Assembly (NCBI RefSeq): GCF_013410215.1
Contig: NZ_JACCFQ010000001.1
Coordinates: 2,542,001-2,606,000, forward strand
DNA: 64,000 bases
Direction of reading: 5' to 3'
From: Nesterenkonia sandarakina
Lineage (GTDB): Bacteria > Actinomycetota > Actinomycetes > Actinomycetales > Micrococcaceae
In this document: piece after piece, positions 16,461-28,264 of the stretch
How positions within the stretch are numbered: the stretch's first letter is position 1
Layout of the letters: each line of letters starts with the position of its first letter
Program-made: the position numbers and the translations under genes
The notes under the pieces: generated by a model
Told to the model about the DNA's origin: nothing
Databases searched by the model: none
Seen by the model: the letters and a program-made list of their open reading frames with translations, nothing else

Positions 16461-18476
16461 TCAGGCCTTTCGGGTGCGGAGACTGGGGATCTGACCGGTG
16501 GGAAACGTCTCACCGGGCAGCGGGCGGGCGTAGGGCACTTTGGTGCCGAGCACCTGGCCGACTACGTCCTGGGTGATCTTCTGTGCGGTGAGCCCGACCC
16601 GGGCCAGCACCTCGCCACGGGTGCCGTGAGCCAGGAACTCCACCGGCAGCCCGACCTCGTTGAGGCCGGTGTCCACCCCGGCTTCGCGCATGCTCTGCCG
16701 GATGCGTGAGCCCACACCGCCGGCCTTGACCCCGTCCTCGATGCAGATCACGGTGCGGTGCCGGGCGGCGAGGGAGACCACGGAATCCGGCACGGGCAGC
16801 ACCCAGCGCGGATCCACCACGGTGGCGCTGATGCCCTGATCGGCCAGCCGCTGGGCGACATCCAGGGAGAGCTCCGCCATGGTGCCCACCGAGACGATCA
16901 GCACGTCGTGGGCGTAGGGCTGCTCGGCCTCGGCGCCGGGCTCCGCCTCGGCTGCGGTGCGCCAGAGCACGTCCACGCCGTCATGGAGGCGTTCCAGCGC
17001 GTCGATCTCTCCGTTGACCGAGCCCTTGGAGAAGCGCAGCACGGTCGGGGCATCGTCCACGGCCACCGCCTCGCGCAGCTCTTCACGCAGCCGGGTGGAG
17101 TCGCGCGGCGCGGCGATCTGCAGGCCCGGGACGATCTGGAGCAGCGAGAGGTCCCACATGCCGTGGTGGCTGGGACCGTCGGGCCCGGTGACCCCGGCCC
17201 GGTCCAGGACCACGGTGACCCCTGCCCGGTGCAGCGCCACGTCCATCAGCAGCTGGTCGAAGGCTCGGTTGAGGAAGGTCGCGTAGATCGCGACCACCGG
17301 GTGCAGCCCGCCGTAGGCGAGGCCCGCAGCGGAGGTCAGCGCGTGCTGCTCGGCGATGCCGACGTCGAAGACCCGCTCCGGGTGCTTCTGCGCGAAGCTG
17401 CGCAGCCCCACCGGGATCATCATCGCTCCGGTAAGCCCGACGATGTCTTCGCGCTCATCGGCGATGGCGGTGATCTCTTCTTCGAACACCGAGGTCCAGG
17501 AGCGTGCTCCGCCGCGGTGCACCGGCTCCCCGGTCTCTGGGTCGATGACCCCGACGGCGTGGAACTGGTCGTTCTCATCGGCGCGGGCCGGCGCATAGCC
17601 CTTGCCCTTCTCGGTGAGGGCATGCACGATCACCGGGCCGCCGTAGTTCTTCGCATCGGTGAGCGCCTCTTCCAGGGCGCGCTGGTCGTGGCCGTCCACC
17701 GGTCCGATGTACTTCATGCCGAGGTCCTCGAAGAGTCCCTGGGGGGCCCAGAAGTCCTTGGCGCCCTTCTTCGCGGCGTGCAGGCTGCGGTAGACCATCT
17801 GGCCCATCGGGCCGCCGTTCTGCAGCCGCTGCTTGGTGCCGTCCATGACGTTCTCATAGGTGCGGTGGGTGCGCACCTTGTCCAGGAAGTTCCTGCGCAG
17901 CCGACCCAGCTGCTCGGCCAGTCCGCCGACCGTCGGCGCGTAGGAGCGGCCGTTGTCGTTGACCACGATGATCACGCGGCGGTCTTTGTCTGCGGCGATG
18001 TTGTTCAGCGCCTCCCAGGCCATGCCGCCGGTGAGCGCGCCGTCGCCGATCACCGGGACCACGCAGCGATCGGCCTCCCCGGCGAGCACCCGGGCCTTGG
18101 AGATGCCATCGGCCCAGGAGAGCGAGGAGGAGGCGTGGGAGGATTCCACGATGTCATGCACGGACTCGGCTCGCTCCGGGTAGCCGGCGATGCCGCCGGT
18201 CTGGCGCAGCGTGGAGAAGTCTTGGCGACCGGTGACCAGTTTGTGCACGTAGGACTGGTGCCCGGTGTCGAAGATGATGGAGTCGCGCGGGGAGTCGAAG
18301 ACCCGGTGGATCGCCAGGGTCAGTTCGACCACTCCGAGGTTGGGCCCCATGTGCCCACCGGTCTTGGAGACGTTCGCGATCAGGAACTCTCGGATCTCCG
18401 CCGACAGCCTCACCATCTGCTCGTCGCTGAGCTTGGACAGCTCCTGCGGAGACGTGATTGTCTGCAGAATACTCAT
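16461..18476 (-). CDS. dxs: 1-deoxy-D-xylulose-5-phosphate synthase
   Basis: DXS condenses pyruvate and glyceraldehyde 3-phosphate with thiamine diphosphate as cofactor, the entry step of the MEP isoprenoid pathway. The 671-aa protein has the N-terminal [16 protein letters not shown], the ThDP/Mg-binding [15 protein letters not shown] with the downstream NDN, the mid-domain [15 protein letters not shown], and [16 protein letters not shown]. All expected motifs are intact. The ATG is preceded by TAGACT and six bases, suggesting a leaderless message separate from acnA, whose transcript is closed by a hairpin about 60 bp upstream. The WGR-like gene follows after three bases. Confidence 0.97.
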   Translation of the reverse strand: MSILQTITSPQELSKLSDEQMVRLSAEIREFLIANVSKTGGHMGPNLGVVELTLAIHRVFDSPRDSIIFDTGHQSYVHKLVTGRQDFSTLRQTGGIAGYPERAESVHDIVESSHASSSLSWADGISKARVLAGEADRCVVPVIGDGALTGGMAWEALNNIAADKDRRVIIVVNDNGRSYAPTVGGLAEQLGRLRRNFLDKVRTHRTYENVMDGTKQRLQNGGPMGQMVYRSLHAAKKGAKDFWAPQGLFEDLGMKYIGPVDGHDQRALEEALTDAKNYGGPVIVHALTEKGKGYAPARADENDQFHAVGVIDPETGEPVHRGGARSWTSVFEEEITAIADEREDIVGLTGAMMIPVGLRSFAQKHPERVFDVGIAEQHALTSAAGLAYGGLHPVVAIYATFLNRAFDQLLMDVALHRAGVTVVLDRAGVTGPDGPSHHGMWDLSLLQIVPGLQIAAPRDSTRLREELREAVAVDDAPTVLRFSKGSVNGEIDALERLHDGVDVLWRTAAEAEPGAEAEQPYAHDVLIVSVGTMAELSLDVAQRLADQGISATVVDPRWVLPVPDSVVSLAARHRTVICIEDGVKAGGVGSRIRQSMREAGVDTGLNEVGLPVEFLAHGTRGEVLARVGLTAQKITQDVVGQVLGTKVPYARPLPGETFPTGQIPSLRTRKA

Positions 18477-18482
18477 TGATCC

Positions 18483-18488
18483 AGTCTA
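18483..18488 (-). promoter_or_regulatory. -10 hexamer for leaderless dxs
   Basis: TAGACT lies six bases before the dxs ATG and there is no Shine-Dalgarno. It sits between the acnA terminator and dxs, as an independent promoter should. Confidence 0.55.
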
Positions 18489-18531
18489 CCTCTCGCGTCC
18501 CGGACGCATGGACCTTGACGCCGGTCAGACA

Positions 18532-18574
18532 CGAAGAGGGACGCCCGATCCGTGGATCGAGACGTCCCTCCTCG
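18532..18574 (-). terminator. intrinsic terminator hairpin after acnA
   Basis: CGAAGAGGGACG at 18532-18543 pairs with CGTCCCTCCTCG at 18563-18574 (11 Watson-Crick pairs and one wobble), and an inner palindrome CGATC/GATCG extends the structure. The distal sequence on the minus strand is only moderately T-rich. Position just after acnA and before the dxs promoter fits a terminator. Confidence 0.65.
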
Positions 18575-18618
18575 TTCTGCGGCGCTGACCCTGGGTCAGC
18601 CGCGCGGGCGCAAGCTGG

Positions 18619-21438
<2,820 letters not shown>

Positions 21439-21510
21439 TCGGGACTCCTCTGTAGTTGCCAGTCGTGCCAGCCCGCGCAGCTGCGAAGCCGGGCTGATGG
21501 ATCGGTGTTC

Positions 21511-21516
21511 AGTCTA
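21511..21516 (-). promoter_or_regulatory. candidate -10 for acnA
   Basis: TAGACT fits TANNNT and would give a leader of about 65 nt that contains a small GC-rich stem (AGCCCG/CGGGCT) and the GTG ribosome binding site. No good -35 is seen. Confidence 0.35.
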
Positions 21517-21565
21517 CTCTTTCAGATTTCTCCAGACCCCCGCCATAGGGCGCCTGGCGCGCCGT

Positions 21566-23086
21566 TCACCTGCGACGAGGCGCCCGGAAGAGCGCCACGG
21601 ATTCCATGTGGTGGGTGTTCGGGTAGAGATCGAAGACCTCCAGGTCTGCCAGTTCCCAGCCACGGCTCATCAGGGACTTGGCGTCCCGGGCGAAGGAGGA
21701 GGGTTCGCAGGAGACGTAGAGGACCTCACGCGGGGCCGCAGCGTCGATCCCGGTGATGACACGTTCCCCCGCGCCGGTCCGGGGCGGGTCCAACAGGATC
21801 AGATCACGCCGCGCGAGCCGGTCCAGGACGGACTCCACGGGTGCCTGGAGCACCTCGACCTGCGGGGAGTCGGAGAACAGCTGGGCCGCACTGGCGCTGG
21901 ATCCGGGGGCACCCTCGACGCTGAGCACCGATCCGGTGGGCCCGGCGAGGCCTGCCGCCCAGGCGGTGAACAGCCCGGCCCCGGCATAGAGGTCCGCGAC
22001 CGCGGCGCCCTCGGGGACCTGGGCCATCTTGTGCGCGGCGCTGACCAGACAGCTCGGCGCGTTGCGGTGGATCTGCCAGAAGTCCTCGGGCCGGATCACC
22101 ACCTCCGCGGGCACTGCGTCCCAGGCGCCTGCGATGGGCGCGGGCTGCGGGAGCGGCTCAGTCACTGTCCGGGACCCGGCCACCACCTCGTAGCTGACCT
22201 GATCCGGGCGCGCGGGAGCGGGAAGGTCCTGAGCTCGGGCCCCGGGGCCGGAACGTCCGCCGCGGCCCCGGCGCACCGAGCCGCGGGCGCCGCCCCGGGC
22301 CCCGCTCGGCACTGGTTCCGGGTGCGAGCTGGCCAGCACGATGTTCGCGATCTCGGGGTTCCGAGCGTGCAGCTGGAGCAGCCGCTGGATCAGCGCCTCA
22401 CGGTCGGGCTGGGGCAGCCCGGTGCGCTCATGCACCACCAGGGTGACCTGCGGCCCGGCGCCGGCTGCCACGGCGTCCACCCGGTCGGCCCCGGCGAAGC
22501 TGAACCCGAAGATGCCGCTCTCATGGATCGAGCCCACGGCCAGCGGCATCCCGCGCAGCTCGATGAGCTCGTTGGAGCGGTGCGGCTTCATGCTCAGCGA
22601 CCCCTCGGCGCTGACCGCGAAGCTTGCCCGGGTGCGCCAGTGCAGCCCGTGGTACGGCCCGTCGGAGAGCACGTCCTGGACGTGGACCTCGCCGTCTCCG
22701 GAGGCCAGTGGGAGGCGCTGGTCATGGATCGAGAAGCCTCCGATGCGCTGCATGGTGTCCCGGAAGACCTGCCCCTTGAGCCGGCGCTGATGCTGGTCGG
22801 TGATGTGGCCGAACTCGGCTCCGCCGACCGGGAGCCGGTCGTTCTCATGGGCGCGCAGGGAATCGGCGAGCTTCCAGATGTGGCGTCGGCGGTAGTCGGA
22901 GGCACTGAGCACCTCGACGACGTCGGCTCGCCAGTACTTCGCCCCCGGCCCGCCCTCGGTCACTTTGGCCCGGACGGTCTCCCCGGGGATGGCGTGGCGA
23001 ACGAAGACGACGCGACCCTCGTAGCGGGCGACACAATGTCCCCCGTGGGCCATCGGGCCGATATCCAGCGTCAGGGTCTGCGTCAT
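21566..23086 (-). CDS. TRAM-domain class I SAM RNA (uracil-C5) methyltransferase, TrmA/RlmCD family
   Basis: The 506-aa protein starts with a TRAM OB-fold domain (LDIGPMAHGGHCVARYEGRV, about 5-65). It ends in a Rossmann methyltransferase domain with VADLYAGAGLFTAWA as SAM-binding motif I, DLILLDPPRTGAG as motif IV, and the catalytic cysteine in YVSCEPSSFARD. This is the RumA/TrmA family that methylates C5 of uridine in 23S rRNA or tRNA. A basic glycine- and arginine-rich insert lies in the middle, around residues 270-290. ATG 23086 begins the TRAM domain and lies seven bases after the DUF3159 stop; longer upstream frames are spurious. The target nucleotide is not determinable. Confidence 0.88.
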   Translation of the reverse strand: MTQTLTLDIGPMAHGGHCVARYEGRVVFVRHAIPGETVRAKVTEGGPGAKYWRADVVEVLSASDYRRRHIWKLADSLRAHENDRLPVGGAEFGHITDQHQRRLKGQVFRDTMQRIGGFSIHDQRLPLASGDGEVHVQDVLSDGPYHGLHWRTRASFAVSAEGSLSMKPHRSNELIELRGMPLAVGSIHESGIFGFSFAGADRVDAVAAGAGPQVTLVVHERTGLPQPDREALIQRLLQLHARNPEIANIVLASSHPEPVPSGARGGARGSVRRGRGGRSGPGARAQDLPAPARPDQVSYEVVAGSRTVTEPLPQPAPIAGAWDAVPAEVVIRPEDFWQIHRNAPSCLVSAAHKMAQVPEGAAVADLYAGAGLFTAWAAGLAGPTGSVLSVEGAPGSSASAAQLFSDSPQVEVLQAPVESVLDRLARRDLILLDPPRTGAGERVITGIDAAAPREVLYVSCEPSSFARDAKSLMSRGWELADLEVFDLYPNTHHMESVALFRAPRRR

Positions 23087-23093
23087 CGCGGAG

Positions 23094-23990
23094 TCACCGT
23101 CTCTTCTCTTGGTCGACCTGCTGCTCGGGATCGTCGTTGACCCCGGAGGTGGGCGTTGCTGGGGCATGCGGGCTGGTGGGCTCCGCCGGCCGGGAGATCA
23201 GCCATCCCACCCAGAGCGCGAGCGCGTAGAGCGGGATCCCCATCACGAGCCGGGCGGTGCCGAGACCGGCCACGTCGTCGGCCAGGTAGAGCGGAACCTG
23301 GATGATCAGGCGCAGTGCGGGCACCGCGAGCAGCAGCCATGTGGCCAGTGCGTACTTGCGGCGGCGCACCGGGTCCTTGCGCCACTCCAGCCCTTCCCCG
23401 CGCACGATCCCGAAGAGCAGACCGAGGAACGGCCATCTCACCAGGATGGAGACCAGGAAAGCCAGCAGGTAGCCGGCGTTGATCAGGAAGCCCCAGGCGT
23501 AGAAGTCGCGGGCATCCCCGGTGCGGTAGGCGACCAGCGCGCAGATCAGGATCCCGGCGAGTCCCGCCAGCGACTGCACCAGCGATCCCTTCTGCACCAG
23601 GCGCACCAGCGCGAATCCCAGGCCGATCACCACCGAGATGATCAGGGCCGGGATCAGGTCCTCGGTGATCAGGAACGCGATCAGGAAGGCGGCGGCAGGC
23701 AGCGAGCTCTCCACGAGCCCGCGCACGCCGCCGACCGAGGCGAGCACATCCAGGGAGCCGTCCTCGGCGGTCCGCACCCGGGAGGCGGCGGCGGTGGAGA
23801 ACTGCGCTGCGGGGTCCCGCGCGTCAGATGCGTCCGAGCTCGCGCCGGAGTCCGCGCCGGGGTTCACGCCCGAGTCCTCGTCGGAGTTCGCGTCGGGGTT
23901 CGCGTCGGGGTTCATGCCCGAGTCCGCGCCGGAGCTTTCGCCGCGCGGCGCGCGGGGCGCTCCCCCCGAGCCCTGGGAGTCAGCGGTCAT
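23094..23990 (-). CDS. DUF3159 family membrane protein
   Basis: A 298-residue integral membrane protein of the actinobacterial DUF3159 family. The first 65 residues are a disordered, acidic, repeat-rich tail (tandem NPDA/DSG units encoded by a 12-bp GC-rich repeat). About six hydrophobic helices follow, beginning with LPAAAFLIAFLITEDLIPALIISVVIG. The conserved VRGLVESSLPA precedes helix 1. The start overlaps the DUF3710 stop by 11 bp, and the methyltransferase gene follows after seven bases. Function unknown; in Mycobacterium the homologue also sits beside DUF3710 and dut. Confidence 0.85.
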   Translation of the reverse strand: MTADSQGSGGAPRAPRGESSGADSGMNPDANPDANSDEDSGVNPGADSGASSDASDARDPAAQFSTAAASRVRTAEDGSLDVLASVGGVRGLVESSLPAAAFLIAFLITEDLIPALIISVVIGLGFALVRLVQKGSLVQSLAGLAGILICALVAYRTGDARDFYAWGFLINAGYLLAFLVSILVRWPFLGLLFGIVRGEGLEWRKDPVRRRKYALATWLLLAVPALRLIIQVPLYLADDVAGLGTARLVMGIPLYALALWVGWLISRPAEPTSPHAPATPTSGVNDDPEQQVDQEKRR

Positions 23991-24861
23991 CGCTCACCGG
24001 TGCCGCCGCTGGGTTCGGGCTGGGCGAGTCGTCGCGGCGCTGGGCGCGGTTGCGCGGGACCACCACCCGCTTGGCTCCTTCGGGGGGCTGCAGCCGCAGC
24101 AGCTCCCGCGGAGGAAGCGGGTCATCGCCGCGGACGACGACGATCTTCGCGAACAGGTCCTCCACGGCACGGGCCGCGGAGGCGTCGATGGCGCCGCGAC
24201 CTCCGACCACCCCGCGCAGGAACCAGCGCGGGCCTTCGAAGCCGATGAACCGTGCCACTCGCCAGCCTTTGCGGCCGTCCTTGAGCACGGTGGGCACGCG
24301 GGCTGCGAGCTCCTGGCCGAAGCGTCCGTCCACCCTTTTGACCTTGCCGCTCTGCTTGATGACCGAGTCTTCGATCTGCTCGAGCACCTCGTTCCAGGTG
24401 CCGCCGGACTTCGGGGCGGAGAACGGCTGGACCTGGATGCTCGCCTGGTCGATCATGATGGTCAGCGCCACCACGCGCTTGGTCTTCTGGTCGATGTCCA
24501 GGCGCACCTGCTGGTTCTTCGCCGAGGGGATCAGCAGTGCGCCGAAGTCCAGGTAGCCCTTCTTGGAGTCCAGCTCCCGGGAGTCACGCGGGACCGCCGT
24601 GGGGGTCGATTCGGTGACCGGCTGCGCCACGGAGGCCACGGCGGCGGTCGCGGGCACGACGTCGGGCGAGGCCGAGGCGCTCTGGGGTTCCGGCGAACCG
24701 GCTGCGGACACCTCGCGGGAGGCAGCGTTCGCCGAGGCTGTCTCCTCCGTGCCGGTGGTCTCTGAGCCGGTGGTGCCCGGGGATGTCTTGTCCGCGGTGG
24801 TGTCGTCGGCGTCCGTCGCGGGCGCCGGTGTCGCCGGGGTCTTCTTCTTGCCGAAGAGCAT
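23980..24861 (-). CDS. DUF3710 domain-containing protein
   Basis: A 293-aa soluble protein of the actinobacterial DUF3710 family. The N-terminal MLFGKKKT is the usual opening; a long Thr/Ala/Ser/Glu-rich disordered segment follows to about residue 100. The folded part carries YLDFGALLIPS, QVRLDIDQKTKRVVALTIMI, GRFGQELAARVP, and RVARFIGFEGPRWFLRGVVGG near the end. I choose ATG 24861 over the much longer open frame because this N-terminus is conserved in the family. It stands 28 bp after dut on the same strand. Function is unknown. Confidence 0.86.
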   Translation of the reverse strand: MLFGKKKTPATPAPATDADDTTADKTSPGTTGSETTGTEETASANAASREVSAAGSPEPQSASASPDVVPATAAVASVAQPVTESTPTAVPRDSRELDSKKGYLDFGALLIPSAKNQQVRLDIDQKTKRVVALTIMIDQASIQVQPFSAPKSGGTWNEVLEQIEDSVIKQSGKVKRVDGRFGQELAARVPTVLKDGRKGWRVARFIGFEGPRWFLRGVVGGRGAIDASAARAVEDLFAKIVVVRGDDPLPPRELLRLQPPEGAKRVVVPRNRAQRRDDSPSPNPAAAPVSDDR

Positions 24862-24889
24862 GCCTGTCCTCCTGGTCGGTTGTGCTGGT

Positions 24890-25330
24890 CTATCGCCCGG
24901 TGGAGCCGAAGCCGCCTGCGCCCCGGTCGCTGGTCTCGAGCTCATCCACCACTGTGAAGTCGGCCTGCTCCACCTTCTGCAGGAGCAGCTGAGCGATCCG
25001 GTCCCCGCGGGAGAAGTGGACCGCCTCGTAGCGGTCTGTATTGAGCAGGCACACCTTGATCTCCCCACGATACCCAGCGTCCACCGTCCCGGGTGCATTG
25101 ACCACCGTGATCCCGTGGCGCACCGCCAGACCGCTGCGCGGATGGACCAGTCCGACCCATCCCTGCGGCAGCGCCAGCGCCACTCCGGTCGGGACCAGTC
25201 GCCGCTCCCCCGGTTCGAGGGTGAACTCCTCCGCGGTCAACAGGTCCGCGCCGGCGTCACCGGGGTGGGAGTAGCGCGGCACGTCGAGATCCGGGTCAAG
25301 CTGTTTCAGGGGTACTGAGATGCGATTCAC
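24890..25330 (-). CDS. dut: dUTP diphosphatase
   Basis: Trimeric dUTPase hydrolyses dUTP to dUMP and pyrophosphate, keeping uracil out of DNA and feeding dTMP synthesis. All five motifs are present in 146 residues: AGADLLT, HPRSGLAVRHG, NAPGTVDAGYRGEI, RGDRIAQLLL, and the C-terminal RGAGGFGSTG that closes over the active site. The start is a GTG with TAGACT seven bases upstream and no Shine-Dalgarno, so it is probably leaderless. The longer upstream frame overlaps the divergent DUF3093 gene and is not real. dut heads a same-strand run through DUF3710, DUF3159 and the RNA methyltransferase. Confidence 0.96.
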   Translation of the reverse strand: MNRISVPLKQLDPDLDVPRYSHPGDAGADLLTAEEFTLEPGERRLVPTGVALALPQGWVGLVHPRSGLAVRHGITVVNAPGTVDAGYRGEIKVCLLNTDRYEAVHFSRGDRIAQLLLQKVEQADFTVVDELETSDRGAGGFGSTGR

Positions 25331-25337
25331 AGCCCTG

Positions 25338-25343
25338 AGTCTA
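25338..25343 (-). promoter_or_regulatory. -10 hexamer for leaderless dut
   Basis: TAGACT sits seven bases before the dut GTG and sets that start codon. Transcription from here may continue through DUF3710, DUF3159 and the RNA methyltransferase. Confidence 0.55.
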
Positions 25344-25390
25344 CCGTCGGGTCGACTCGACTCTTCAGCCGGACATGCGACGATAGTGGC

Positions 25391-25918
25391 ATGAGTGACG
25401 AGAGTGCCAAGAGTGCTGAAGCTTCCTCCCCCGACGCCGGCTCCGGCCCCGCCCCGATCTATCGCGAGAAGCTGTGGCCGGCCTGGTGGCTCTGGGTCGC
25501 CGGGGTCCTGCTGGGCGCGTCGATCTCGCTGATCTTCTTCCCGATCAGTGTCGGCTTCGGGGTGCTGACGATGTTCATCGGCATCGGCCTGGTGATCCTC
25601 GGCCTGGTGCTCACCACCCCGACGCTGGAGGTCACTCCGGGCTGGCTGAGCGTGGGACGCGCACGCATCCAGACGAAGCATCTGGGACGCATCGTGGCCC
25701 ACCGCAGGGATGCTGCCCGGGAGCAGCTGGGCCCGGGCTTCGACGCGAGCTCCTACCAGTGCATCCGTGGCTGGATCGATCCGGTGGTCACGGCGCAGAT
25801 CATCGACCCCCGGGATGCCACTCCCTATTGGATCTTCTCCACCAGAAAGCCGAACGCCGTGCTCTCCGCGTTGGGCTCCGGGGAGCCCGTGCAGGAGCAC
25901 GGCGTCAGTTTCGAGTGA
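25391..25918 (+). CDS. DUF3093 family membrane protein
   Basis: A 175-residue protein of the DUF3093 family, found beside dut in actinobacteria. A 30-residue hydrophilic N-terminus is followed by two hydrophobic helices (LWVAGVLLGASISLIFF and FGVLTMFIGIGLVILGLVL) and a soluble domain. That domain contains RARIQTKHLGRIV, YQCIRGWIDPVVTAQIIDP, and PYWIFSTRKP, the family's most conserved segments. The gene is divergent from dut, 60 bp between starts. No clear Shine-Dalgarno is present. It could be a membrane-anchored PH-like domain, but the function is unknown. Confidence 0.85.
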   Translation: MSDESAKSAEASSPDAGSGPAPIYREKLWPAWWLWVAGVLLGASISLIFFPISVGFGVLTMFIGIGLVILGLVLTTPTLEVTPGWLSVGRARIQTKHLGRIVAHRRDAAREQLGPGFDASSYQCIRGWIDPVVTAQIIDPRDATPYWIFSTRKPNAVLSALGSGEPVQEHGVSFE

Positions 25919-25978
25919 ACCTCCCGATTCCCTCGGGCCGTCACGGACCGAGGGAGCCCGGGTCTGTCGACTGCGGGA

Positions 25979-26278
25979 TCAGGCCTCGCAGTCCTTGCAG
26001 AAGAACATGCCGTTCTCCTCGCGAGCCACCTGGGAGCGGTGACGCACCAGGAAGCAGGATGAGCAGGTGAACTCATCCGACTGCGCGGGCAGCACGCGAA
26101 CCTGCAGCTCTTCCTCGGAGAGGTCTGCTCCGGGGAGCTCGAACCCTTCAGCGGCCTCGGTCTCGTCCTCGTCCACGACGGAGGACTGGCGCGAGGTGTT
26201 CCGGTTCTTCAGCTCCTCGATCGAGTCTTCACTGGTTTCGTCGTCGTTCTTCCGCGGGGCGTCGTAATCGGTTGCCAT
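25979..26278 (-). CDS. DUF4193 domain-containing protein
   Basis: A 99-aa acidic protein of the actinobacterial DUF4193 family. It opens with MATDYDAPRKNDDE, has a disordered acidic middle, and ends with two cysteine pairs, CSSC and CKDC, separated by 23 residues, which look like a zinc ribbon. The C-terminus is exactly at the second pair (CEA). Small acidic zinc-ribbon proteins of this type can bind RNA polymerase or other factors, but for this family I know of no assigned role. The convergent DUF3093 gene ends 60 bp away. ATG 26278 is the conserved start; the longer frame is spurious. Confidence 0.87.
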   Translation of the reverse strand: MATDYDAPRKNDDETSEDSIEELKNRNTSRQSSVVDEDETEAAEGFELPGADLSEEELQVRVLPAQSDEFTCSSCFLVRHRSQVAREENGMFFCKDCEA

Positions 26279-26665
26279 AAGAGGTGCTCCACACTCCGAA
26301 TTCTTGAGATCGAAGCGCTCGTTGACCGGCTTCTGGAGGAAGCTGATTGAGCGCGATTTCCCTGTGGCGTGGCCCCCTGCCGGCCCGGGCGGGGGCCCGG
26401 TCCGCAGAACACGTGGGAAATTCTGGTCGGACAGATTGTGTCCCATCCGGATCACAGGACCAAATCCTTCTCAGCCGTTGAGCCCAGGGCTGACACCGAG
26501 AGGCTTCGGACGCTGTCCGCGGCCGGGATGGGGACCCAAAGAATGTCACGCGCGGAGGGTTGAGGCAATCCTTCCAGGAGTGGTTGAGCACCTCGAGAGT
26601 TTTTGATCCGGGCCGCGATACAGTGGCCGGAATACCCACCAGCTCGTTCTTCGGAGGAAGCCCAA
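26279..26665. promoter_or_regulatory. 387-bp divergent control region between DUF4193 and sepH
   Basis: No convincing gene lies here; short frames have no family resemblance. For sepH I see TCGGAGGAAG at 26651-26660 as ribosome binding site and TACAGT at 26619-26624 as a candidate -10, giving a leader of about 35 nt. A GC-rich self-complementary patch (gccggcccgggcgggggccc) lies near 26388-26407. I found no clear -10 for DUF4193, although a promoter for it must lie on this side. Confidence 0.4.
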
Positions 26666-28132
26666 ATGCAGCACCTGCGCATCGTCGGGGTCAATGACGA
26701 GGAGAACGTGCCGCAGCTCATCCTCTCCGACGAGTCAGGGCAGGAGTTCGCGCTGCCTGTAGATGAGGCCTTGCGGCACGCCGCGAACCGCACCCCGGTC
26801 CGTCCTGCAAACTCCGGGGCCGCGAAAAGTCCGTTGACTCCGCGGGAGATCCAGGCACGGCTGCGTGCCGGGGCCACCGTGGAGCAGGTCGTGGCGGCCT
26901 CCGGACTGACCACCGCTCACGTGGAGCGCTACGCCGGTCCGGTCCAGGCTGAGCGGGCGTACGTGGCGCAGCGGGCCCGGTCCGCCCAGGTGGCTCCGGC
27001 CTCGGCCGCCGAGGCGCACCGCGCCGCCTTCGGTGATGATCCCGCCACCCTAGAGGCCATGGTCTCGGTGCGGCTGCGCGCCATGGACGTGGAGCTGGAC
27101 ACGCTGATCTGGGACTCCTGGCGCCGGGAGGACGGGCTGTGGCAGATCAGCTGCGCCTTCGACGTCGACTCCTCCGCCACGCATGGGGCCGGCATCGGAC
27201 TGCGTCCCCCGGCTGAGTGGACCTTCCAGCCGGAGACCCTGCACCTGCGGGCGATCAACCGGTGGGCCGAGTCGCTCAGCGCCCTGACTGCTCCCTCGCC
27301 CTCCGATGCGCACCCCGGCTCCGAGACCCAGGGCTCCCCCGGTCGCAGACGGCTCAGCGCCGTGGACTCTGTGTTCGATGTCGAGGACTCCACCGCGCGC
27401 GGGTCCGGCTCCGCACCCTCGCAGCCTGGCACCTCTGGGCCTCGCAAGCCGGCTGCCGGGGCTCGCGGCGCGGGCACCCAGGCTCCGCGCGACGCCTCAC
27501 CGAGCCGCAGCGAGCAGCCGTCCCGCAGCGAGGGACGAGAACATGAGGACCTCCTCGATGTCCTGCGCGCCCGTCGCGGCCAGCGTCTGGGGGCCGACGC
27601 CGAGGCCGATGATCGGCTCGCGCTGATGCTTAACCGGCAGGACCCGCAGGACCGTGCCACGACCTCGGACGCCGCCCAGCAGGACGAGGACGAGCACTCC
27701 ACGGTCCCGCTTCCCCGGCTGCGCCCGGTCCGTGACGCGCATCAGGGCGAGGACGACGCCGAGCTCGAGAACCCCGAGGCGGAGGATTCTGCGACCGGGA
27801 ACTCTGAAGCGGGGAGCTCCACGTCTGAGGACCTCGCGGCGGGAGGCTACGATCCTGCCGCATCCTCGCCAGCCGAATCAGGCGGTACCGCGTCGAAGCA
27901 GACGAACACCGAAGAGACCGGCCCCAACGATGGCCGGCTCGACGCCTGGGGATTCGCCTACGAGGGTGAGTCCGAGGAGCGCAGTGGTCCCGGAGAGCAG
28001 GCGCCCGCGGCGAAGGCCGCGGAACCTGCTGAGGCTGAGTCCACCGCGGAGAAGCCGCGGAAGCGCGCTCCCGCACGTCGGGCGAGCATGCCGAAGTGGG
28101 ATGACATCCTCTTCGGCTCCAAGAACGACTGA
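26666..28132 (+). CDS. sepH: septation protein SepH
   Basis: SepH (DUF3071) promotes FtsZ assembly at division sites in actinobacteria. The 488-aa protein has the conserved N-terminal domain (MQHLRIVGVNDEENVPQLILSDESG written here only in part: LRIVGVNDEEN, LILSDESGQEF). LTPREIQARLRAG and TTAHVERYAGPVQAERAYVA form the helix-turn-helix-like FtsZ-interacting region near 55-105. DVELDTLIWDSWRREDGLWQ-type residues follow near 140. From about residue 200 the chain is long, acidic, Ser/Glu/Ala-rich and disordered, ending in a basic KKRAP-like patch and SMPKWDDILFG, the conserved C-terminal motif. ATG 26666 follows GGAGG by eight bases. Confidence 0.9.
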   Translation: MQHLRIVGVNDEENVPQLILSDESGQEFALPVDEALRHAANRTPVRPANSGAAKSPLTPREIQARLRAGATVEQVVAASGLTTAHVERYAGPVQAERAYVAQRARSAQVAPASAAEAHRAAFGDDPATLEAMVSVRLRAMDVELDTLIWDSWRREDGLWQISCAFDVDSSATHGAGIGLRPPAEWTFQPETLHLRAINRWAESLSALTAPSPSDAHPGSETQGSPGRRRLSAVDSVFDVEDSTARGSGSAPSQPGTSGPRKPAAGARGAGTQAPRDASPSRSEQPSRSEGREHEDLLDVLRARRGQRLGADAEADDRLALMLNRQDPQDRATTSDAAQQDEDEHSTVPLPRLRPVRDAHQGEDDAELENPEAEDSATGNSEAGSSTSEDLAAGGYDPAASSPAESGGTASKQTNTEETGPNDGRLDAWGFAYEGESEERSGPGEQAPAAKAAEPAEAESTAEKPRKRAPARRASMPKWDDILFGSKND

Positions 28133-28252
28133 ACCCAGACGAGGCCTCCGCCGCGAAGGTTCCGCCACGTGGCTGCCCGCTGCGCGGAGGCAAGGCTTGT
28201 GCTCAACCGCGGCGGAAGACGTCGAGACCTCGTTCTCGTGACCGGTCAGGAA

Positions 28253-28258
28253 TAGACT
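28253..28258 (+). promoter_or_regulatory. -10 hexamer for leaderless TspO-like gene
   Basis: TAGACT lies six bases before ATG 28265 with no ribosome binding site. It favours this ATG over the internal ATG at 28283. Confidence 0.5.
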
Positions 28259-28264
28259 CCGCTC

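Noticed and set aside
28133-28252. GCCTCCGC/GCGGAGGC inverted repeat after sepH
   Set aside because: The 8-bp arms are 32 nt apart with no T-run; too weak to call a terminator.
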